From Tetrapisispora phaffii CBS 4417 (taxonomy: Eukaryota; Ascomycota; Saccharomycetes; Saccharomycetales; Saccharomycetaceae), in the NCBI RefSeq assembly GCF_000236905.1, contig NC_016530.1:124001-188000 (forward strand): a stretch of 64,000 nt of DNA, given 5' to 3'. A model generated the notes under the pieces. The model had not been told where the DNA came from. It worked only from the letters and a program-made list of their open reading frames with translations, and made no database searches. The first letter of the stretch is position 1. Every line of letters begins with the position of its first letter. Positions 1 to 10,674 of this stretch are shown here, piece by piece. Position numbers and translations under genes: made by a program.

Positions 1-1333
1 GGGTTACATTGTGACCATATTTGATTACCGTGATTTATTTGATGACGACGGTTGTGGTTCAAGTTCTTTACGTTCAATAAATCTGGCTCTTTCTAATAGA
101 GGAATTAGTTCAATAAGGAGTGTCGATGCCAAGTTATGTGATAAAATTTTGCAAGAGGTTGTTCCAATGAAGGGAAGAATGATACACGACGTCAGTGGTT
201 CAGAAGACGCTCAGTTGTATGGAATTCATGGTGAATGCATTAATTCCATCGGTAGAGCCTTATTGAACCATATTTTAATGGAAAACGTTAAAAAGGATAA
301 CCAGATAATGGGAACCTTTAGCAATATTACAATTAAAGAAAAGCATAAATTGCTGTCAATCAAATTTAGTGACCATGAATATGGGAAACAACTTTGCAGT
401 TTCCAAACATCTAGTCCTTCTAAGAGTATAGAAAATTTTGAGTTTGATTTCGTTATGGGCTGTGACGGAAGCTACTCACAAACAAGATCACAAATAGCTG
501 AAACAATAGCTGTGAAACAGACAGTTCAGGATGTGGACCGAAAATATGTTGAATTAAGATTCGAACCAAATAAAGATGGTTCCTATATTTTTTCAGAGAA
601 CTATCTACATATTTGGCCTAGAGATAACTTTATGTTAATAGCGTTACCGAACAATGATGGGTCATTTACTGCGACTTTCTTTGCTTCCGTTGAAATATTC
701 CACAAATTAATGGCCATGGATAAAGATGAGTTTCAAAATTTTATTACGTCCAATTTTGAAGATGTGACGAACATAGTGCATATAGATGTTTTTATGGAGT
801 GCCTATATCAAAATTCTGGGAATGATTTGAACTGTAGAACGTGCTATCCATACCATGTTGATGGAGGGAAAGCTTTATTATTAGGAGATGCTGCTCATAG
901 CATGGTACCATTTTATGGGCAAGGATTGAACTGTGGATTTGAGGACGTTAAATTCTTGCAAAGTATGCTAGATCAGCATAATGATGACAGAAACTTAGCA
1001 TTTAGGGATTTCTCCCGTCTAAGAGTCCAAGACCATTTAGCTATAATTGACATGTCTAAGAGAAATTACTTCGAGATGTCGCATGATGTTGTCTCAAACA
1101 TGTTCATTGTTAAAAAGTGTCTTGACAACTTTTTACATAGAATCTTAAAAGACTATTGGATCCCACAGTATACTATGGTCACATTCCGTGACGATATCAG
1201 CTATTCGAAGGTTGAACAGTTATCAAACTTCCACAAAAAGATCACCAACATTATGCTGTTTGCAACCGGATTTGGTTCATCCGTAGCTATTATTAGACTA
1301 GTCCACAGACTATTTGAAAAGTCCTCTAAATAA
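1..1333 (+). CDS. BNA4: kynurenine 3-monooxygenase, 5'-truncated by window edge
   Basis: FAD-dependent hydroxylase of the kynurenine pathway (tryptophan to NAD+), acting at the mitochondrial outer membrane. The frame is open from base 2, and the first visible residues (GYIVTIFDYR) align just after the N-terminal Rossmann strand of the yeast enzyme, so roughly 25 residues with the GxGxxG motif lie outside the window. The first ATG-like call at base 11 is really a GTG inside the gene. Seen: a PMKGRMIHD substrate-side motif, a C-terminal FAD motif LLLGDAAHSMVPFYGQG near bases 873-923, and a hydrophobic C-terminal tail consistent with membrane anchoring. The next gene is BRN1, as in S. cerevisiae (YBL098W, YBL097W). 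Identity is secure; only the N-terminus is missing. Confidence 0.95.
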   Translation, partial: GYIVTIFDYRDLFDDDGCGSSSLRSINLALSNRGISSIRSVDAKLCDKILQEVVPMKGRMIHDVSGSEDAQLYGIHGECINSIGRALLNHILMENVKKDNQIMGTFSNITIKEKHKLLSIKFSDHEYGKQLCSFQTSSPSKSIENFEFDFVMGCDGSYSQTRSQIAETIAVKQTVQDVDRKYVELRFEPNKDGSYIFSENYLHIWPRDNFMLIALPNNDGSFTATFFASVEIFHKLMAMDKDEFQNFITSNFEDVTNIVHIDVFMECLYQNSGNDLNCRTCYPYHVDGGKALLLGDAAHSMVPFYGQGLNCGFEDVKFLQSMLDQHNDDRNLAFRDFSRLRVQDHLAIIDMSKRNYFEMSHDVVSNMFIVKKCLDNFLHRILKDYWIPQYTMVTFRDDISYSKVEQLSNFHKKITNIMLFATGFGSSVAIIRLVHRLFEKSSK

Positions 1334-1800
1334 ATACACTTCATATAAATATGCCTTTTATACTTAACTTTCTCTCAATATTCAGTTTGAATAATGCTGT
1401 TTTCTTCCCACCCGTTAATTAAAAAGTCATCAAATATTTTCCAATGATAGTTACAACTACAAGTGATACCATCGCTAAAGTATAATCCATGTTAAACATT
1501 AATAACTTCATTAACCAACTATTTACTACTTTTGAATTATTTTATATTAGTGACGCTGACACCTCTGATGGCTTGAATCATATCATACGGACACACATCG
1601 CTACTTCTGTTTAAAATGTCAACAAACCGGAATCAGGATAAATTATGATCTATAAAGAGACTTATGGATGCCAAAACATATAAAAGTCGTTGTAAAGAGG
1701 AGACTCTACCGACGTGGACCGATTAGAAACTGAGTAGAATACTTGGGGTACAGAAACTCCCATTTAGTTTGCGTTAGGGAAGGTATTATAAGCATTAAAA
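1334..1800. other. BNA4-BRN1 intergenic region
   Basis: 467 bp between two genes on the same strand, holding the BNA4 3' UTR and the BRN1 promoter. AT-rich; I see no RNA gene, repeat or clear factor site. A short T-rich stretch follows the BNA4 stop. Confidence 0.6.
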
Positions 1801-4137
1801 ATGACTACTCAACTCCGATATGAAAATGATGATGGTGATTTATTTACTAATAAAAGCACTATGCTTGCTAACTTTGAGAAATGGATCAAATTGGCAACTG
1901 ACAACAAGATTAATTCTAGGAATAGTTGGAATTTCGGGTTGATTGATTATTTCCACGACTTAAACGTGCTGAAAGATTCAGAAGATAACATCAACTTCCA
2001 AAAAGCTTCTGCAACCCTAGATGGTTGTATCAAGATTTACTCATCAAGAGTAGATTCTGTCTCTACTGAAACAAGCAAGCTACTTAGTGGGTTAGCACAA
2101 AAGAGAAAAGAAAAACAAGAAGGCAATGGGGAAGGCGATAATGAAGGAGGAGATGACCAATCTTCAAAGGATAAAAATAGTGATGACATACAAATTGATC
2201 CTTTAACGGGACTTCCCATAGATATGGATGACGATGGAACAAATACAAGGAGAAGAGTATACAATAGAATGGTAGAGACGACGTTAGTAGACTTCAACGT
2301 TATTAAACTAAAAGCATTAGATAAAGAACTGAATATCGATCCATTATTCAAAAAAGCATTGGTGGATTTTGATGAAGGTGGTGCGAAGAGTTTGTTATTA
2401 AACTCTTTGCATACGAACAGTAGTGGTAGAGTGGTATTTGATGCTGCTATAAAAGATAATAATTTTTTAATCGAAGCGAAGAATGATGTGGATGAGGATG
2501 ACAAAGTAATAACAGATGAACTGAACACCATTGTAAAGAAAATAAAAAATACCAATACAAACACTGATCTAAATAATAACGAAGATGAAGATGGGAACAG
2601 TAAAGATGAAATGGCAGAAAGTGAGCAACATCATAATAATGAAGATGCGAACCATGTGTTAACAATAAACCAACCATTTGACACAACTATCACTGTGGAT
2701 GATGATATCCTTGAATTGGGTATGGAATTTATTAACTTCGATAATTTAGTGAAATGTGAAATATCGCCAGCTATACATCAGTTAAGAACGGTAGTAGATG
2801 ATATTAGCAAAGCCAAAGACTTTATTGAAGGTGTTAATAACAAAACTAAATACTTTCTTAGTGAAGAAGAACTAAATGAAGCTTTAATTGATGAAGGCAG
2901 TATAGTCGATGAAGAGAATTTTGATAACCAAGAACAGGACTTTAACGATCTAGGAGATGTAGATGTAGATATGAACACTGACGATCAGAATAATAACCTA
3001 AGTGCTAACGAAGCAAGCATGATGGAACATGGAAGTCTTAATGATATAGATAACACCAGTGGAATTATGAATGGCATATTTGAAAAAGACTTAATGTCCT
3101 ATTTTGATACAAATTTAAGACAATCTTGGAGAGGTAGAGATCATTGGAAAATTAGAATTTTAAAAAATATACTTTCTGACAAAGTCAACACAACCACGTC
3201 TAATGACCAAAAATCTTTAAATACCAAAAGTAACCCAGATGATATTGATGCAACAACCAACGAAAGCAAGAAGAACAAAAAGATACAAGAAGAAATTGAT
3301 TTCTTCGAAGTTGATGACACTTTAGAGGATGAAATTTTTACTACGAAGCCACGTAAGTTAATCGAAATTCCTTTGAAATATAGAATAAATGAATCTCATT
3401 TCCTTCTTCCAGATGATTACCATTTCTCCACAGAAACTCTAACATCTCTATTCATTAAGCCTCGGCAAAAGATGAGCTTATTTAGAAATAATTACAGAAA
3501 ATCTCATAGTCGACAGTTTTCAAACCACTTTGATGAAGTAGAGTCCAAAAATCAAGATGGAGTTCCTGAATTAGCTGATGAGCAATTTTGGGCTAATAAT
3601 TACGAACAACAAGAAAATATAGCTTCTGAAAACGCAAATAATGATAATGAAATTAGAGAGGTTGAATTGAACAACCCATTCGAGGATGATAATGGCATTG
3701 ACTTCAATCAAGCATTCGATGATGACAATGATATGATTATTGATGATATGAATGAAGAGACTAAAGATAGCAAAGCGACTGATGATCCACAAGTAAATAG
3801 TATGTTATCCCAACTGCAAAATAATAAAGTTAATTATTCAAGGGTGACTAAAAAAGTAGATATAAAAAGATTAAAGAATAACATTTGGAAATCAATTAAT
3901 ATTTTATTAGATAACTTTAGAGCATCAAATCCAAAAATAAGTGATAACGAAAAAATTGAATTGAGATTTGTTGATATTGCAAAGGAAATCACACCCATGT
4001 ATCATAAGGATACATTAAGTGAAATATCTACTAGTTTTTGTTTCATTTGCTTATTGCATTTATGTAATGACTATGGCCTTACATTAAAAAATACAGAGCT
4101 ATTTGAAGATTTAATAGTTGTTTGTAATTATAATTAA
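1801..4137 (+). CDS. BRN1: condensin kleisin subunit
   Basis: Barren/CND2-family kleisin that bridges the Smc2-Smc4 heads in condensin, needed for mitotic chromosome compaction and rDNA segregation. It is 778 residues, close to the 754 of S. cerevisiae Brn1. Seen: the conserved N-terminal block (residues 20-100, including FEKWIKLATDNKIN and NFGLIDYFHDL) that contacts Smc2; a long acidic, Asn/Asp-rich middle typical of the family; and a C-terminal winged-helix region (about residues 690-778, starting near RLKNNIWKSIN) that binds Smc4. The ATG at 1801 fits the family start. It follows BNA4 on the same strand, as in S. cerevisiae. Several long antisense ORFs here are products of the Asp/Asn-rich coding bias. 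Confidence 0.96.
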   Translation: MTTQLRYENDDGDLFTNKSTMLANFEKWIKLATDNKINSRNSWNFGLIDYFHDLNVLKDSEDNINFQKASATLDGCIKIYSSRVDSVSTETSKLLSGLAQKRKEKQEGNGEGDNEGGDDQSSKDKNSDDIQIDPLTGLPIDMDDDGTNTRRRVYNRMVETTLVDFNVIKLKALDKELNIDPLFKKALVDFDEGGAKSLLLNSLHTNSSGRVVFDAAIKDNNFLIEAKNDVDEDDKVITDELNTIVKKIKNTNTNTDLNNNEDEDGNSKDEMAESEQHHNNEDANHVLTINQPFDTTITVDDDILELGMEFINFDNLVKCEISPAIHQLRTVVDDISKAKDFIEGVNNKTKYFLSEEELNEALIDEGSIVDEENFDNQEQDFNDLGDVDVDMNTDDQNNNLSANEASMMEHGSLNDIDNTSGIMNGIFEKDLMSYFDTNLRQSWRGRDHWKIRILKNILSDKVNTTTSNDQKSLNTKSNPDDIDATTNESKKNKKIQEEIDFFEVDDTLEDEIFTTKPRKLIEIPLKYRINESHFLLPDDYHFSTETLTSLFIKPRQKMSLFRNNYRKSHSRQFSNHFDEVESKNQDGVPELADEQFWANNYEQQENIASENANNDNEIREVELNNPFEDDNGIDFNQAFDDDNDMIIDDMNEETKDSKATDDPQVNSMLSQLQNNKVNYSRVTKKVDIKRLKNNIWKSINILLDNFRASNPKISDNEKIELRFVDIAKEITPMYHKDTLSEISTSFCFICLLHLCNDYGLTLKNTELFEDLIVVCNYN

Positions 4138-4441
4138 ACATATATAATAATGTAATACTAATATTTTGATTGACATGATTATCATCTTCTATCTATAAAT
4201 GAACCGAATTAGTCTTTATAAAATAATTTATATATCAATCTGTGCCTTTTGTTTCGTTTATCATCGTCGTTCGTCATTATTTTATGAAATAATGGATTAT
4301 TTTATTTCTTATATGAGCTTTATGTAACAATTTCTTGTCTCTATTACTAAAGAAAAGTAGAGACCGTTACAAGTTAAAAAATGCAAGTATAAATTGAAGT
4401 AATGTTAGATGGAATGTGTGGAGTAGGGGATGCATTACAGA
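4138..4441. other. BRN1-ROX3 convergent intergenic region
   Basis: 304 bp between the stops of two convergent genes, so mostly two 3' UTRs. AT-rich, with no gene or RNA visible. S. cerevisiae has MRX3 (YBL095W) between these markers; no trace of it is seen here. Confidence 0.6.
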
Positions 4442-5050
4442 CTAATCTAGCCTTCTTCTCTTGATGTCCTCAATATCATTACCATTTGGAGTTGTCATTG
4501 AGCTTCCTGACGAAATATTCACCTTTCTCTTCTTTGAATTGGATCTTCCGGTGCCATCCAAATCAAATGCCAAATCATCTATGTTAAAACCTTGTACATT
4601 TTGGAATTCGGAGGGAAACGATCTGTCAAACTGTGACAATACAGTCGAAGCCATATCCCAGTCCATATTATTCTTTCCAAACAGAGCCATGTCTCTATTG
4701 GCCATTGCAGTCCTGTATTCTTCCTCGGTCATGTCCTGTGTTGTAGTGACGTTCGCCATCATATCCGGATTGTTCTGAAATAGCACCTGTGCTATTTCTC
4801 CACCTTTCCCATTCTCCCTGGTCGGGATATTGCTAAACTTGCCAGAAAGCTCTGCTATCTGGTTCTTGTACGATTTCCTCAGTTTTACAGCCTTGGACCC
4901 ATCCGTGTTCGTTCTGGCAACCTGTTGTGAAATATCGTCCAAATCGTATTGCGAGATCAGATCATTCAAGGGGTTGGGCACCTGTGGCTGGTAATAATTC
5001 TCAGGATCCACATAATAGTAATAAGCAGGGATAGTGTCGTCGTAAGACAT
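4442..5050 (-). CDS. ROX3: Mediator complex subunit Rox3/Med19
   Basis: Med19 subunit of the RNA polymerase II Mediator head/middle region, nuclear. The predicted protein is 202 residues (S. cerevisiae 220). Diagnostic: an N-terminal Tyr-rich stretch [13 protein letters not shown], the highly conserved block from ISQQVARTN through [17 protein letters not shown] to PTRENGKGG, a [18 protein letters not shown] element, and a basic KRRRLD C-terminus. The frame is open upstream to 5350 and has an in-frame ATG at 5218, but that stretch resembles no Med19 and the first long-ORF codon is GTG. The ATG at 5050 gives the family N-terminus. The next gene on this strand is SCS22. Confidence 0.95.
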   Translation of the reverse strand: MSYDDTIPAYYYYVDPENYYQPQVPNPLNDLISQYDLDDISQQVARTNTDGSKAVKLRKSYKNQIAELSGKFSNIPTRENGKGGEIAQVLFQNNPDMMANVTTTQDMTEEEYRTAMANRDMALFGKNNMDWDMASTVLSQFDRSFPSEFQNVQGFNIDDLAFDLDGTGRSNSKKRKVNISSGSSMTTPNGNDIEDIKRRRLD

Positions 5051-5537
5051 CTTATGTTTAATTTTCCGGGTATTGCGCTGTTTATTAAGCTCTCTCTTCA
5101 CAGCTCCTGGTTTCACTTCTCTATAAAACAAGTTCGAAACCAATAAAGCACTGGTCTTCACCTCACCAATACACAGAGCAAGACAACCTGTGCATTCATT
5201 CTGTTGTCCTTGCTCCATAAACAGTTCATTGTTTTTATAGTTCTGATCACTCGTTAAAGTCCTTATTTGAAGGTTCACCACCAAAAGATTTTTTCGGTGA
5301 GCGAAATCCGGCGTCGAAGAAGACGTGCAGAGTGATATGAGAAGTGTCACAATTGTTTGGCCAGCGACACAATTTGCGTCGTCACATTATATGGCCTGAC
5401 GAGTGTCCTCAAACCTTGTGCATGTGTAACAAACTTACAAGATAATACATAGTTGCATTGATATCTGTTGGACAGTGCGCAACAGCTGCCCCTCAACTGC
5501 TAGTCAATCGTTGAGCAGTCACTATTCTTTCGTTTGA
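5051..5537. other. ROX3 upstream region
   Basis: 487 bp between the ROX3 start and the SCS22 stop, both on the minus strand. It should hold the ROX3 promoter and 5' UTR. It contains two copies of a GYGWCACAAT-type motif, listed separately. RPL32, which S. cerevisiae has in this neighbourhood, is absent. Confidence 0.55.
5343..5374. promoter_or_regulatory. paired middle-sporulation-element-like sites upstream of ROX3
   Basis: AGTGTCACAATT (5343-5354) and AGCGACACAATT (5363-5374) are near-identical, in the same orientation and exactly 20 bp apart. Both fit the core GYGWCACAAW of the Sum1/Ndt80 middle sporulation element. The sites lie about 300 bp upstream of the ROX3 start. Binding is inferred from motif only. 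Confidence 0.35.
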
Positions 5538-6080
5538 TCAATCGCTGATCAGACTAATGAATGCAAAAACCACCAAAAACACAATCAGTTTTTTGTCCAT
5601 CCTCAGTAGTGAAGGTTCAGCCTCTGGCTGAGTAGCTGGCGCAAAATCACTGTCGTCATCGTCCCACGTAGTCTTCCATTCCTTCACTTCGCTAAAAATA
5701 TGGATCTTCCTCGTGGAGCCTTGATGTCGGGTCTCCTCCTCCAGTATCTCCCACAGGTTGTGTAGGTCGTTCTTAGGGTTCACTATGACGTAGTCGTCTG
5801 GCAGTGGCAGCACCATTACTAGAAGTTGGTCGTTACAGTGGAAATTCCTAACGGGCTCACTTCCCAGACGCAGCATTCTCACCCTCACGTCCACCTTCTG
5901 TTTCTTGTGAAGTAGTCCAATGCTGGGGGTTGCAAAGTAGAAGTCTGGGGCTGTAGTCATCACTTTGAATACCACGTCTCCCGTTTCTGAAAGGTTAGAT
6001 ACCTCAACGTAGCCGACCTGATCCTTGTCAAAAGGGCTGGAAAAGGTTAAATGTCCTGGTTGTATGTCTACTTCTACCAT
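5538..6080 (-). CDS. SCS22: VAP-family ER membrane contact protein (Scs22-like)
   Basis: Tail-anchored VAP homologue that recruits FFAT-motif proteins to the ER and supports ER-plasma membrane contacts. It is 180 residues. Seen: an MSP (major sperm protein) domain at about residues 3-125 (opening IQPGHLTFSSPFDKD, then VFKVMTTAPDFYFATPSIG), an acidic linker, and one C-terminal membrane segment at about 163-179. Length and position next to MAP2 fit S. cerevisiae SCS22 (YBL091C-A) rather than the longer paralogue SCS2. The S. cerevisiae gene has a short intron near its start; here the frame runs unbroken from an ATG that aligns with the family N-terminus, and no TACTAAC branch site is seen upstream. 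Confidence 0.85.
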   Translation of the reverse strand: MVEVDIQPGHLTFSSPFDKDQVGYVEVSNLSETGDVVFKVMTTAPDFYFATPSIGLLHKKQKVDVRVRMLRLGSEPVRNFHCNDQLLVMVLPLPDDYVIVNPKNDLHNLWEILEEETRHQGSTRKIHIFSEVKEWKTTWDDDDSDFAPATQPEAEPSLLRMDKKLIVFLVVFAFISLISD

Positions 6081-6318
6081 TGTATGATCATATCCTCTTC
6101 AATTGATTCTATTATGCTAGGAACTCAAAATGCAGCTACTTTTTATACCACAATGAGCAACAACCTTTTTGAAATTGGCATTGACACTCATCGGATAGAT
6201 TGGCAGTTTTTGAGGTCCACCGTAAGTTGAGGTACTCGAAGTACCAGCAAGTGGCTAAAGAATATCTAATGATTCATTATTATAAAATGTACTATATATA
6301 TTAAATACCGTTTTGTGG

Positions 6319-7901
<1,583 letters not shown>

Positions 7902-8384
7902 ATGTTTGTTGTTAGAGCTAATTGGATGCTTTCGAAAAGAGCGTTTTCGAGAACAGTTAAGGTTGCTAGTTCTCAACCGATTTTCGATCCTTTACAATTG
8001 AACCCTATTCGTTCTGGAGGAACCTCTAATATCAATTCCAGCTTAAAAGATCTCAATGATGCCAATAAGAAGAGAAAGCAGGAGCTGCTGAAGAGTAGTT
8101 TCCAATTGCAACCGAAAGATGACGCCCTTTCTGCACGTATGGTGGGGGTCCAAGCTGGGAGAACAGTTGACATTTTTAATGGCAACACACAGAACGGTTT
8201 GAGACAACTGAGCAGTCTGGTATACACCAACAATATACCTCAGGATAGGAAGGATCAGATGTTCTATAAGAAGCCAGGCAAAGTCGCGGAAAGGAAGAGG
8301 TCCTTGAGACATAGGAAAGAGTTCAAGAAAGGCTTCCAGAGATTGATCGAAATAGTCAAGGACGCCAAGAGGAAAGGTTATTGA
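7902..8384 (+). CDS. MRP21: mitochondrial small ribosomal subunit protein bS21m
   Basis: Component of the mitochondrial 37S ribosomal subunit. The C-terminal 60 residues carry the S21 signature: NNIPQDRKDQMFYKKPGKVAE, then a basic RHRKEFKKGFQRLIEIVKDA block ending KRKGY, essentially as in S. cerevisiae Mrp21. The N-terminus is a basic, hydroxylated presequence suited to mitochondrial import. There are three in-frame ATGs (7842, 7902, 7926). I prefer 7902, which has a purine at -3, but 7926 gives an equally good presequence. Divergent from MAP2 and followed by AVT5, matching S. cerevisiae order. Confidence 0.92.
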   Translation: MFVVRANWMLSKRAFSRTVKVASSQPIFDPLQLNPIRSGGTSNINSSLKDLNDANKKRKQELLKSSFQLQPKDDALSARMVGVQAGRTVDIFNGNTQNGLRQLSSLVYTNNIPQDRKDQMFYKKPGKVAERKRSLRHRKEFKKGFQRLIEIVKDAKRKGY

Positions 8385-8770
8385 TCACCACACAAAAACA
8401 ACTCTGTATATACATACATATATTGTAAATAGAACATTATCACAATACATACCATCAATTTAAGGTGCCATTTGTTGTGCAACCTCAACATAAATCACAG
8501 TTGGTCACGTCATATCAGCTTATAAATAACAGCCGGGCGTAATGTAAGTACTATAAATCTACCTTGTAACTCTTATAAGGGTCTTTCACAGATGATAGAT
8601 AAGAACGGTAGACAAAGGACGTTAGGAAAGCATAAGGACTAGTGCTTGCTGCTGGTTGAGGTACTGATTACGTTGTGTTTTACTGTTCGTTGTTTTTGCT
8701 TTTGTTTCTGTGACAATCTCATCAGAAAATCAATTGATATATATCGATACTTGTTACAAACTTCTGCAAG
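8385..8770. other. MRP21-AVT5 intergenic region
   Basis: 386 bp between genes on the same strand. It contains AT-rich 3' UTR sequence and T-rich stretches just before the AVT5 start (about 8680-8710). No RNA gene or clear factor site is seen. Confidence 0.5.
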
Positions 8771-10165
8771 ATGTCCTCATCTGTGAGATCAGGGACTCTA
8801 ACGTTATTGCACACTGCCTGTGGAGCAGGTATTTTGGCAATGCCCTATGCATTCCAGCCATTTGGGGTGTTTCCAGGTTTATTTCTGATTGCTTTCTGTG
8901 GTGCATGTGCTATGCTGGGTCTTATATTACAATCTACTGTGGCTAAGTATGTTCCTGAAAGAAATGCTTCTTTCTTTGCTTTATCACAAGTGACAAACCC
9001 TAAGTTCAGTGTGCTGTTCGATATAGCTATTGCAGTCAAATGTTTCGGTGTGGGGGTTTCATACATGATAGTGGTCGGTGATGTGATGCCTCAGATTTTA
9101 GGGACATTCACAGACACTGAGTTCTTCTTGAACAGAAATGTTAACATTACCATCGTGATGCTGTTTATAGTGACACCCCTCTGCTTCCTCAAGAATTTGA
9201 ATTCTTTACGATATGCATCCATTGCAGCCATTTCGGCAGTTATTTATTTATGTTTCTTGGTCATGTTCCATTTCTTCATTCCAAATGAAGAAATAAGAGA
9301 CACAAGAGGCCCAGTATCCTGGGGATTTCCTAAAGATGGGCTGAATCCGTTGAACACCTTACCTATCTTTGTTTTTGCCTATACGTGCCATCACAATATG
9401 TTCTCAGTCATTAATGAACAACAGGACATCCATTTCAACAAATTGAAACAGATTTGCATATTTGCTATGTTATTAGCATGTACACTATACATTATCATTG
9501 GTGGATCAGGTTACTTGACGTTCGGAAACGCCATTACAGGCAACATCATTACGCTGTATTCCAATTCTGCCGCCACAACAGTGGGGAGAATCGCCATTGT
9601 GATCTTGGTGATGCTAGCATTCCCATTGCAATGCCACCCAGCCAGGGCATCCATTAATCACATTCTACACTACTTTCAACTCATTAACTGTGATAATAAC
9701 CAAGTGCAAGAAAGCGAGTCTGGTCATAGAGAATCCTCTGGCTTGATAGACAACGAAATTACGCCACAACCTCAGCTACAAGAAGCTTTTGAACAACCAC
9801 CCGACGAGGTCGTCGAAGAAGAGTTCCCAGAACAACAGAAGTCATTTGAGCCTGTCACACTGGACCCCAAGACGTTTACCGTTGTCACCATCTGTATTCT
9901 GATATGCTCCTATATCTTGGCCGTATCTGTGACATCGCTAGCAAAAGTACTAGCAATTGTAGGTGCCACAGGGTCAACATCCATCGCATTCATTTTACCG
10001 GGGGTCTTCGGATATCAACTGATAGGATCAGAGTACAGCACCTCACAAATCGTGCCACTGCCCACAAAACTGTTAAAATATTCCGCTGTTGCTCTGACGA
10101 TCTGGGGTGTCTTTGTCATGACAGCATCTTTATTCGCAGCTCTATTTCTGGGAGCATCGCACTAG
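8771..10165 (+). CDS. AVT5: vacuolar amino acid transporter, AVT5/AVT6 type
   Basis: AAAP-family transporter of the vacuolar membrane; the Avt5/Avt6 group exports acidic and some other amino acids from the vacuole. It is 464 residues (S. cerevisiae Avt5 459). Seen: the family opening LLHTACGAGILAMPYAF, about eleven membrane segments, a PARASINH motif near residue 295, and a hydrophilic acidic loop at about 310-365 before the last three segments. AVT5 (YBL089W) and AVT6 (YER119C) are duplicates. Here one gene lies between MRP21 (a YBL090W neighbour) and SHO1 (a YER118C neighbour), so it stands for both. The symbol AVT5 is chosen by strand and left-hand neighbour. Confidence 0.9.
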   Translation: MSSSVRSGTLTLLHTACGAGILAMPYAFQPFGVFPGLFLIAFCGACAMLGLILQSTVAKYVPERNASFFALSQVTNPKFSVLFDIAIAVKCFGVGVSYMIVVGDVMPQILGTFTDTEFFLNRNVNITIVMLFIVTPLCFLKNLNSLRYASIAAISAVIYLCFLVMFHFFIPNEEIRDTRGPVSWGFPKDGLNPLNTLPIFVFAYTCHHNMFSVINEQQDIHFNKLKQICIFAMLLACTLYIIIGGSGYLTFGNAITGNIITLYSNSAATTVGRIAIVILVMLAFPLQCHPARASINHILHYFQLINCDNNQVQESESGHRESSGLIDNEITPQPQLQEAFEQPPDEVVEEEFPEQQKSFEPVTLDPKTFTVVTICILICSYILAVSVTSLAKVLAIVGATGSTSIAFILPGVFGYQLIGSEYSTSQIVPLPTKLLKYSAVALTIWGVFVMTASLFAALFLGASH

Positions 10166-10674
10166 ATAATCAAACATATATGTATATACAAAATAGCAAA
10201 CAAATCGATTTTATCTCATGCTTGTATTGTAGACCAGGATTGCCAGTTGTGACACTTGCAGTGTCACAACTGGCTCTTTCAGTGACACACATCGCTGTTG
10301 CGACGACAGACACCACTCCTGCAACAACACAAGCTGCTCTTACAATGCATTAAACCACAGAGATAGCCAACATTCCTCATCTTAAACTCTTCGAGAAACC
10401 GAGAATGTTCTGTGACGCATCAGAACTGACGGCATCGAAACGCGTACATTCTTGATTGGAATAGAAGTCGAAGATTAAAAGTTGATGATCTCTGGAAGGT
10501 TATTTGTATTTAATGGGATGGTTATTTCTGAATGAACTTTAGTCCCTGACATGATGCATTTGAAGACGTTCATACAGTGGCAAGAGAGGTACTGAGTGAT
10601 ACAGGTGACTTGAGGTGTTTGTTTTAAGGCTCTGTGAACTTAGTGAACATTTGTTTGAAAAATAATTTATAGCT
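10166..10674. other. AVT5-SHO1 intergenic region
   Basis: 509 bp between genes on the same strand. It holds a perfect 15-bp hairpin (listed separately), a third GTGACAC copy at about 10281-10288, and an ACGCGT (MCB-type) hexamer at 10440-10445, about 230 bp upstream of SHO1. The ORF reading through the hairpin shows no protein-like features. Confidence 0.5.
10242..10274. repeat. perfect 15-bp inverted repeat with 3-nt loop
   Basis: Left arm 10242-10256 (GCCAGTTGTGACACT) and right arm 10260-10274 are exact reverse complements separated by TGC. As RNA it would form a very stable hairpin about 77 nt downstream of the AVT5 stop. As DNA it presents two oppositely oriented GTGTCACAAC motifs. Its role is unknown. 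Confidence 0.85.

Noticed and set aside
5051..5350. N-terminal extension of ROX3 to 5350
   Set aside because: The far end starts with GTG and the extra sequence is unlike Med19 proteins; the ATG at 5050 gives the conserved start.
8506..8520. 15-mer GTCATATCAGCTTAT shared with about 35634-35648
   Set aside because: One or two chance 15-mer matches are expected in a window this size, and the flanks do not match.
10470..10550. TTGATGA followed by CTGA upstream of SHO1
   Set aside because: Box C is imperfect, spacing to box D is too short, and the flanks do not pair.
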